Source: Proteobacteria bacterium UBA7415
Lineage (GTDB): Bacteria; Pseudomonadota; Gammaproteobacteria; Arenicellales; Arenicellaceae
Reading direction: 5' to 3'
DNA: 64,000 bases
Assembly (NCBI GenBank): GCA_002470515.1
Contig: DKML01000005.1
Span: 199,942-263,941, forward strand
In this document: in pieces, positions 57,815-64,000 of the stretch
How positions within the stretch are numbered: the first letter of the stretch is position 1
Layout of the letters: every line of letters begins with the position of its first letter
Program-made: the position numbers and the translations under genes
The notes under the pieces: generated by a model
The model's input: the letters and a program-made list of their open reading frames with translations, nothing else
Told to the model about the DNA's origin: nothing
Database searches by the model: none

Positions 57815-59434
57815 ATGTATGGGCAAATGATGGATGAGTGCTTGCTCATACAAGATACCTTAGAGCATGCGGCTAGGTATCACGGCGGCGCTGAGATAGT
57901 CAGCCGTGAAATCGATGGGTCTGTTCATAGGTATTCATATCGGCAAGCGTATGGTCGCGTCAAGAAGCTTGCCAATGCATTGGCATCATTGGATATGCGA
58001 GAGGGCGATAGAGTAGCCACTTTGGCATGGAACGACCATCGACATTTTGAGTTGTACTATGGCATTTCTGGTTCTGGCGGAATTGTTCACACAGTCAACC
58101 CTAGGCTTTCCGAAGAGAGTATTTTATATATCATCGGGCATGCAGAGAATAGGCTGTTGTTCATCGATCTTGAGTTTGTAGGACTCATAGAAAAGTTGCA
58201 AAACCAGTTGCCAGATTTAGAAAAGGTGATTGTTCTTTGTTCAGAGGCGAATTTTCCTGATTCAACGATTGATAATATCCTTTGTTACGAAGATCTTATA
58301 AATGATTTCGATAGCGATTATTCCTGGCAACGGTTTGACTCTGAGACGGCGGCAAGTCTTTGCTATACGTCGGGCACAACTGGCAAACCCAAAGGGGTGC
58401 TGTACTCCCACGCTTCAACAATAGAGCATGCAAAAGCTATAGGCGGTGGCTAAGGTTGGAGCTTGAACCGATTTTCTTCAGTTATGCCGGTGGTGCCGAT
58501 GTTTCATGCATCAGCCTGGGGTATTCCATACGCTGCCACCATGGCTGGATGTAAATTGGTGCTACCAGGTTCAAAGCTTGACGGCGCTTCGTTGTATGAG
58601 TTGATTTCGCAAGAAAATGTAGATGGGATGTGTGGGGTTCCGACCATATGGCAACTTTTGTTGGACTATCTAAACCAAAATAGGCTAACACTAGCGACAG
58701 TGGAGAGAACCATTGTTGGTGGTGCTGCTGTGCCGCTGTCGATGATCAAGGAATTTGACCAGAAACATAATGTTTTTGTCATGCATGGCTGGGGAATGAC
58801 CGAAGTTTCGCCGGTTGGAACGGTTAACTACAAGACCCCTGAAATGATGGAGCTTTCTCGCGACAAGCAATATCAATTGCAGTTAAAGCAGGGTAAACCA
58901 CTTCTGGGTCTTACCATGAGGATTGTAAATGATGCAGGAGAAAACCAGCCTTTTGACGGAGTTAACCGCGGGTACTTGCAAGTTAAGGGCCGATGGGTGG
59001 CTAAGTCTTACTATAAAAGTAATGATAGATCGGCGTTTACGGATGATGGTTGGTTTGATACTGGTGATATTGCAACCATTGATCAATATGGCTATATGCA
59101 AATCGTTGATCGTGCGAAGGATCTAATAAAATCTGGTGGAGAATGGATTAGCTCTATCGATATTGAGAATCTAGTGGAGAGTTATGACGGTGTTAGGGAA
59201 GCTGCAGTGATTGCCGCGGATCATCCTAAGTGGGGGGAGCGACCACTCCTTATTGTGACGCTCAAAAAAGGCTTTGAAAAAATTGATGTTGCGAATTATG
59301 TTAGTCAGAAACTAACCAAAATGAATCTCCCTGATGCAATCATTGTGCGTTCTACCTTGCCCTATGGCGCTACAGGAAAAGTTTTAAAACAAGAGCTCAG
59401 AGAAGAGTATGTGAGCTTTCTGTTAAAAAAATAG
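57815..59434 (+). pseudogene. acyl-CoA ligase interrupted by in-frame TAA
   Basis: A co-linear paralogue of the ligase at 9327. Both proteins place YTSGTTG(x)PKG at residues 184-194, without gaps from residue 1. At 58451-58453, codon 213, a TAA replaces the position held by Asp213 in the paralogue. The frame is then open again (WSLNRFSSVMPVVPMFHASAWGIPYAA), and the rest matches to the end, including GWGMTEVSPVGTV and [15 protein letters not shown]. The total would be 539 residues. TTG 58463 could give a truncated C-terminal half. A single point mutation, or a sequencing error, is the simplest reading. If real, the cluster lacks this step or uses the 9327 enzyme. Confidence 0.85.
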
Positions 59435-59465
59435 TGTGGCGAAGTTTCTACTGTATTCTCAAAAG

Positions 59466-60107
59466 CTAAATATTTTTGGCTGAATGAATCATCGCGTTGA
59501 AGGTGGTTTTGATTTCCGTCTCAACCAGCGACACGGTGTCCAAATTCTTGGCGTCAGTAGTTTGTAGTGCTAAGCCGTCTATCATTGCCCAGAACAACTG
59601 AGCAATGTGCATAGATCGCTTGCCCGTTAAAGTCGGTTCGATATTGCGCAGAGCTCTAGCTGTTACGGTGTGGAACAGTTTGTTTTCACGAAAGAATAGT
59701 TCTGCTGCGTTGTGATTGTGTTGCGCGTACGCGGTGAGCAATCGCCAGAGTTTAGCCTCGGGGCCCTTAATTACATTCAAAGCTGTATCAACAATAGCTG
59801 CTACTTTCCCATCGATGTTCTTGTGATGACTAATGCTGGCTAATAGCTCTTCCTCATAGGCTGTGCTCTCACGATCGAATATTGCGAGCACCAAATCACT
59901 TCGAGTTGGGAAATAGTAGTGGAGACTACTTAGTTGGACTCCTACTGAACTTGCAACATCTCGCAATACTACCCCATCGAAGCCACTTTCCAATAGTAGG
60001 CGGGTAGCGCAGTCGATGATTTCCTGTCTTCGTCGTTGTCCTCGATCTTGCCTAGCAATTTTATCCAATGTGCCTTGATCTGATTTGCTGTCGCCGGCCT
60101 TATTCAA
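59466..60107 (-). CDS. TetR family transcriptional regulator 1
   Basis: A 213-residue TetR-type repressor. The N-terminal HTH (about residues 21-66) has RRRQEIIDCATRLLLESGFDGVVLRDVASSVGVQLSSLHYYFPTRSDLVLAIF, with the family's YYFPTR turn; the C-terminal ligand-binding domain is helical. Its start overlaps the end of TetR 2 by 8 bp. The two proteins share the same layout and are probably a tandem duplication. It is likely to regulate the cluster. Confidence 0.9.
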   Translation of the reverse strand: MNKAGDSKSDQGTLDKIARQDRGQRRRQEIIDCATRLLLESGFDGVVLRDVASSVGVQLSSLHYYFPTRSDLVLAIFDRESTAYEEELLASISHHKNIDGKVAAIVDTALNVIKGPEAKLWRLLTAYAQHNHNAAELFFRENKLFHTVTARALRNIEPTLTGKRSMHIAQLFWAMIDGLALQTTDAKNLDTVSLVETEIKTTFNAMIHSAKNI

Positions 60108-60720
60108 TTTTTTCGATTGCTCTGTTGATAATATCTAGAAGTACAACTCGTGCCTCATATTCTATGGCCTTGACTTCGTCGGGGAGATCTTGGGTGTCTA
60201 GAAGTTGCAGCGTAAGACCATCTATGAGCACCCATAAACAACGAGCTAGGTGCTCTGCATGCTGATGGTTGAATCTATCATCGATCAACATCAAGGTTTG
60301 GCTGGTCTGTGAATGCAAGTGCTGCTGTTCTTTCCTAAGAACCTTAGCTGCGTCTTCATCATGTTGGGCGAGTGCCACCAATAATCTCCATAGTTGAACA
60401 TTAGAATTTTTGATAGAGATAAGGCACCTATCAATGAGCATTAACAATTGAGCAGATTTACTCGATGCCTCCAAAATAGATTGTTGAAAGTTATCGGAAT
60501 GAATGCTCCTCTGGTGTTCAAAAATGGCTAAGAGCAAATCCTGTTTAGTTCGAAAATAGTATTGTAGGTTTCCTATTCGGATATTGATTCTTTTCGCTAC
60601 TTCTCTCAGGGTCACGCCTTGGTAGCCATTCTCTTGGATCAAGTAGATTGCCGATTCTATTATCTCTTGCCGCCTGCGTTGTCCACGAGAACGGGTGGCG
60701 ACGTTGTTAGGTGAATTCAT
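60100..60720 (-). CDS. TetR family transcriptional regulator 2
   Basis: A 206-residue TetR-type repressor with the HTH RGQRRRQEIIESAIYLIQENGYQGVTLREVAKRINIRIGNLQYYFRTKQDLLLAIF at about residues 12-66. It resembles TetR 1 in the HTH and in overall layout (for example LWRLLVALAQHDEDAA vs LWRLLTAYAQHNHNAA). Two paralogous repressors translated with an 8-bp overlap suggest a heterodimer or two-ligand control. Confidence 0.9.
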   Translation of the reverse strand: MNSPNNVATRSRGQRRRQEIIESAIYLIQENGYQGVTLREVAKRINIRIGNLQYYFRTKQDLLLAIFEHQRSIHSDNFQQSILEASSKSAQLLMLIDRCLISIKNSNVQLWRLLVALAQHDEDAAKVLRKEQQHLHSQTSQTLMLIDDRFNHQHAEHLARCLWVLIDGLTLQLLDTQDLPDEVKAIEYEARVVLLDIINRAIEKIE

Positions 60721-60807
60721 TTGGCCTTGCCACGATAGATGAATGATTGCGTGTAACGATCGCTATGATCTGGAATATGAATGTTTGAAACTAATGTAAT
60801 GCTACAG

Positions 60808-60841
60808 CTCCAGGGCTGACTTGTAAAAGGTAACCCTGGAG
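60808..60841. promoter_or_regulatory. 8-bp-arm palindrome between TetR 2 and VOC genes
   Basis: CTCCAGGG at 60808-60815 and CCCTGGAG at 60834-60841 form perfect arms around 18 bp. There is no T-run, so a terminator is less likely than a repressor operator. It lies 88 bp upstream of TetR 2 and directly downstream of the VOC gene, so it may be a TetR operator. Confidence 0.45.
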
Positions 60842-60853
60842 AGAGGTATACTC

Positions 60854-61906
60854 CTAGGCTGAGTCACGCGCGCTCAGTATGCTTGCCGAGTTTCCTCGTT
60901 GAACAATTTGCATACGCAAACCACGGCTCACATCTAAGGGGAAATAACTGCATCGGTCATCTGAGTTAGCGAAAGTAGATGATTTCTCACCTGCAGCAAG
61001 GTCGCTGCCATCAAAATTGACCATGGTGATGCCTTTCGCTTTCATACGATCATAGAATTCATCAATATAATTTACTTCAATGATCGCTTCCATCGCGTAT
61101 CCGTCGCCTTTTTCTTTCAGCAAGTCTGAGAGATGGCCTGGTGAGGTAGGTTGTACCAGCCTTACCCAGACGTTGTCTGTATGGCTTGCCTTAATATATG
61201 TGACTTTCATTTCTTGACTAGTAGCGCCGCCGAGAGTTGTTTCAAAAACCTGAGGTGCTCGATCTAGTCCCATTACGTTGTTGTAGAAGCCAGCTGTTTT
61301 TTCAATATCACTGGTTAGAATGCTTACCCCGTCTATTCGGGGGGCATCTGGATCTCTAGCTATGTCAGACCATTGACTTTCTCGAATGTTAAGTAGGTTG
61401 GTCTCATCTTCCTCAAGTAACTCGTATATTTCAATGGTCGTTCCGCAGCTTACATCGGTTGGCCAGTACGCAATGCGTTGGCCAGTTTCGTGAGAATCAT
61501 GATTCCCCGTTACACCCTCATCAATTCGGCCACCATCGACCAGCGGTGACCCGTCCATTGCAAGCATTTGAACGCCCTTTGCTGCTTGAGCATCAATTGT
61601 GTTGATGTAGTCTTCACCAACAGCTTCAAAATTGACTTCAACAATAGCGCCATCACCGAATTCTTTTAGCATTTCCATTCCTGGGCCTTCAGATGTCGGC
61701 AGAATCATTTCAAGCCATAAGCCGTTGCCATCAACAAAATAGGCCAGCATGCCCCCAACGGTTGGATCGTCTGCACTTACGACTACTTCCATCGGATGCT
61801 TTCTTAGTCCTACGATGTCAGTCAGAAATTCAGTCGTTTTATCCATGTCTGCAACCCACACTGCTAGATGATCAAGTCTAAGCGGGGTGTTCAGTTTAAT
61901 CGTCAT
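60854..61906 (-). CDS. two-domain VOC protein, extradiol-dioxygenase/glyoxalase-like
   Basis: A 350-residue protein with two VOC domains: LRLDHLAVWVADMDKTTEFLTDIVGLRKHPMEV at about 11-43 opens the first, and RIDGVSILTSDIEKTAGFYNNVMGLDRAPQV at about 190-220 opens the second. Each has the H/S-x-D-beta-alpha-beta pattern. The two-domain layout is that of extradiol dioxygenases or 4-hydroxyphenylpyruvate dioxygenase-like enzymes, which cleave aromatic rings. I start at ATG 61906, after AAGAGG. It is divergent from the AraC gene and could be the ring-cleaving enzyme of the cluster, but this is inferred from fold only. Confidence 0.8.
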   Translation of the reverse strand: MTIKLNTPLRLDHLAVWVADMDKTTEFLTDIVGLRKHPMEVVVSADDPTVGGMLAYFVDGNGLWLEMILPTSEGPGMEMLKEFGDGAIVEVNFEAVGEDYINTIDAQAAKGVQMLAMDGSPLVDGGRIDEGVTGNHDSHETGQRIAYWPTDVSCGTTIEIYELLEEDETNLLNIRESQWSDIARDPDAPRIDGVSILTSDIEKTAGFYNNVMGLDRAPQVFETTLGGATSQEMKVTYIKASHTDNVWVRLVQPTSPGHLSDLLKEKGDGYAMEAIIEVNYIDEFYDRMKAKGITMVNFDGSDLAAGEKSSTFANSDDRCSYFPLDVSRGLRMQIVQRGNSASILSARDSA

Positions 61907-61937
61907 TTTAAGCCTCTTAAGCAATAATTGTATGTTT

Positions 61938-62009
61938 GACCTATTATATTACCCTATTTATGTTTCAATAAGCAAATAGGCTATTAGTAATAACATTAAT
62001 GACCTATTA
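61938..62009. promoter_or_regulatory. repeated GACCTATTA motifs between divergent VOC and AraC genes
   Basis: GACCTATTA occurs at 61938-61946 and again at 62001-62009. Between them CCTATTT at 61953-61959 and AAATAGG at 61974-61980 form inverted arms. These lie in the 268-bp divergent promoter region of the VOC and AraC genes and could be the AraC operators. Confidence 0.5.
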
Positions 62010-62174
62010 AATGGTTCTTTGGAGATTTAGTTTGAGTGTGTTTTAATCTTTCATTAAGAAGTTAGGGTATGTTAGTTCTGAGTAAACTAGTGAGTCTCTT
62101 GTTATTATGAATAGTCGGCATCTACAGAATTTGTCTCGAGTTAACGAGTGCCTAAGCACTCTAGATCGTGAAAT

Positions 62175-63203
62175 ATGAGCGAAGTAGAAAAAAATAAAGT
62201 GCAAGGTCCGTCTTTTGCTTCAGAAGGCTTATATAAAAAATTTAGGAGCCTTTTAGAACCTTCTCTTCAAGAGGCGGGAATATCGTCTGAGGTATTTGCA
62301 AGTCATGACGTACAAGTGTCTCTGGCTCGGCATTGCAAGCTGTTAGAACTTGCTGCCCAGAAAACGGGTAACAGGAATTTGGGGCTTCATATAGGCAGTA
62401 AAGTTCATGCAAGAGAAATGGGAGTTCTCGGTTATGCAATTATTAATTCGCCGACTGTCGCTGTCGCGCTTAATAACTTTGTGCGGTATCTGCATGTGTA
62501 TGCGCGGGGATGCGATATGGACTTGAATGTATCCGGTTCAAAATGCACGTTTTCATACACCTATAGCCTGACTGATCCCACGGTAGTCGAGCGTGTTCAG
62601 GAAGCTGAATGCACTATGGCAATGGTGAAACATGTAATTGAAACACTTTCTAACTCCACTTGGGTTTTAGATGAAGTTAATTTTGAACACCCAAAGCCTG
62701 AAGAAACCTCAGAACTTAAAAGATTCTTTAAAGCACCAATGTTTTTCAATACGGAGTCAAATAATTTTATTTTTGACAGTAAATATTTAGCAATGCCAAT
62801 CATTAAAGCAGAGCCGAGGCTATACGATTTATTGGAAGAACACTTGAGCCAAGCTATCGAAAGCATTGCAGAGAACGATGACCTGGTTTCTATTGTCTCT
62901 AATCGTATCGTTTCCTCACTGAGTAGTGGTGTTCCCAATATCGAAGAAGTGGCCAGCTCTTTGTTTATGACCAAACGAACACTTCAGAGACGATTAAGTG
63001 CAGAAGGTTATTTATATAATGAAATGGCCGACGAGATTCGGAAAAAGCTCGCGTTTCAATATGTTGAGAACTCAGTACTCCCTTTGACAGAGATCGCATT
63101 TTTACTCGGATACGCTCACGTGAGTGCCTTTTCCCGAGCGTTTAGGCGCTGGTCTGGGAAGACGCCCATCGCCTATAGAGGTGTCAATGTTAAGGCGTCG
63201 TAA
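62175..63203 (+). CDS. AraC family transcriptional regulator
   Basis: A 342-residue regulator. Residues about 20-200 form an arabinose-binding-like effector domain (LARHCKLLELAAQKTGNRNLGLHIGSK and following). The C-terminal DNA-binding part at about 245-335 carries two HTH motifs: VASSLFMTKRTLQRRLSAEG and EIAFLLGYAHVSAFSRAFRRWSGKTPIAYR. It belongs to the OruR/ArgR-like subgroup with effector domain PF12625. It is divergent from the VOC gene and probably activates the cluster. Confidence 0.92.
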   Translation: MSEVEKNKVQGPSFASEGLYKKFRSLLEPSLQEAGISSEVFASHDVQVSLARHCKLLELAAQKTGNRNLGLHIGSKVHAREMGVLGYAIINSPTVAVALNNFVRYLHVYARGCDMDLNVSGSKCTFSYTYSLTDPTVVERVQEAECTMAMVKHVIETLSNSTWVLDEVNFEHPKPEETSELKRFFKAPMFFNTESNNFIFDSKYLAMPIIKAEPRLYDLLEEHLSQAIESIAENDDLVSIVSNRIVSSLSSGVPNIEEVASSLFMTKRTLQRRLSAEGYLYNEMADEIRKKLAFQYVENSVLPLTEIAFLLGYAHVSAFSRAFRRWSGKTPIAYRGVNVKAS

Positions 63204-63494
63204 GTGATTTTGGTGAGACGAATAAGTAAAATGCAACAACTCAGTCTGAGTAAGGCTCTTTCTCTTGATAGTTAGGTAGATTGTGATTTCGAGAAGGGGA
63301 TTGCAGCGGCTCCATTCGCCCGTGCGGTACACTCACGGTACAGTGCTCAGTTTGCCTTAACTTTAATAAGTTGCCCTAAATTACTGATATTGTTAAGTAA
63401 GCTGTTATATTAAATCAGCGTTATAAGTGCTTGATTATACTTAATTAATAGTCTCGACCTCACCCTTAAAAATTGATTTACATTGGAGGGAATG

Positions 63495-63773
63495 ATGAGA
63501 AAGGTAATTATTTATTCGTTGACGATTTTCTTGGCTTTATGTAGTTTGGCCTATGCTGACGACCCAATTTTGATGGGTGAATACAAACGTCACGACTTGC
63601 GAGCTGCGACTCTGTGTATAGAGGGTCATGTGGTGATTGTTGCGCACAGCGATGTAGGCAAAGGCGGTGGACTTGGCATGATGCAGCTGCAGCATCTAGT
63701 CGATGGCGAGATATTGCCGATGACCTGCGAGCCCACATTGACCGAAGCAGGGACTGAGTTTAAGAAGGAGTAA
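63495..63773 (+). CDS. small exported hypothetical protein
   Basis: A protein of about 92 residues with a signal peptide (MRKVIIYSLTIFLALCSLAYA, cleaved about residue 21) and a short mature part of about 70 residues with one cysteine pair (C44 in LCIEG and C79 in MTCEP by the 96-residue frame). I do not recognise a family. The start is ATG 63495, 5 bp after GGAGG, rather than the tandem ATG 63492. It follows the AraC gene by about 290 bp and probably stands alone. Confidence 0.6.
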   Translation: MRKVIIYSLTIFLALCSLAYADDPILMGEYKRHDLRAATLCIEGHVVIVAHSDVGKGGGLGMMQLQHLVDGEILPMTCEPTLTEAGTEFKKE

Positions 63774-64000
63774 TTTTCAAATTTGTGACACCAATCAATT
63801 TCTTTGCGCGATTTTGCCGTACAAGAGCGTAATCTAAAATCACGACCCTAGAAGAACGCGAGCTAACTCTTTACCGAGGGCTTCGCAAAAACGAAGAGTA
63901 GTATTCTAAAATATCACTCCTAATGGATTAGGTTTTTAAGTTAGTCTGTTTAGGTTAGGACCGAACAGGCAGTGATATACTCAGACTGTGTAAAAACTCC

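Overview
The window looks like a chromosomal segment of a free-living, probably marine, gammaproteobacterium. The gene order recA-recX ... alaS-lysC-csrA-tRNA-Ser-tRNA-Arg, the gamma-type LexA boxes in front of recA, and PrpBC, RraA, SlyX, Mpl, PpnN, RimO and GlpK all fit this. TonB-dependent uptake and a methylthiopropionyl/acyl-CoA ligase-like enzyme fit a marine heterotroph. I cannot name a genus from sequence alone.

Positions 1-45,000 are mostly core genome. From the left there is a truncated DUF1499 lipoprotein-like gene, a PepSY-like membrane protein, prpBC of the 2-methylcitrate cycle (minus strand), a DUF5522 protein, rraA, a transglutaminase-like protease with a DUF350 membrane protein, and a stand-alone leuB-like gene. 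An ECF sigma module and an acyl-CoA ligase follow. The grpE-dnaK-dnaJ heat-shock cluster has a readable sigma-32 promoter. Then come ppnN, dsbA, mpl and rnd, and a secreted metalloprotease gene interrupted by one in-frame TAG. A glycine-zipper/PepSY/response-regulator/histidine-kinase cluster is preceded by a perfect GTTCAG-N5-GTTCAG repeat. rimO, an HDAC-like gene, avtA, a D-hydroxyacid dehydrogenase, glpK-slyX and SOS-controlled recA-recX come next, followed by an unusual aspartyl-hydroxylase/sulfotransferase fusion, pldA, alaS, lysC and csrA, whose product has a long acidic tail.

At 45,055-45,405 lie tRNA-Ser(GCU) and tRNA-Arg(ACG). Just after tRNA-Arg its 3' end is repeated (21 bp exact, 172 bp away). 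The copies are separated by a compact multi-hairpin element whose loops contain GGA, and the second copy is followed by a beheaded PHA-depolymerase-like fragment. This looks like a scarred tRNA junction.

From 46,167 to 63,203 the content changes to one coherent accessory cluster. It holds an SDR, an acetoacetate-decarboxylase-family enzyme, an MDR-type reductase, a double EthD-like protein, an exported VOC protein, an MFS transporter, a TonB-dependent receptor, a GSA-aminomutase-like class III aminotransferase, a coniferyl-aldehyde-dehydrogenase-like ALDH, an acyl-CoA ligase broken by a single in-frame TAA, two overlapping TetR regulators, a two-domain VOC protein and a divergent AraC regulator. 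Together these suggest uptake (TonB receptor, MFS) and oxidation of an unknown, probably hydrophobic or aromatic, substrate through aldehyde to acid to CoA ester. This is the best candidate for an undescribed system here. The substrate cannot be read from the sequence.
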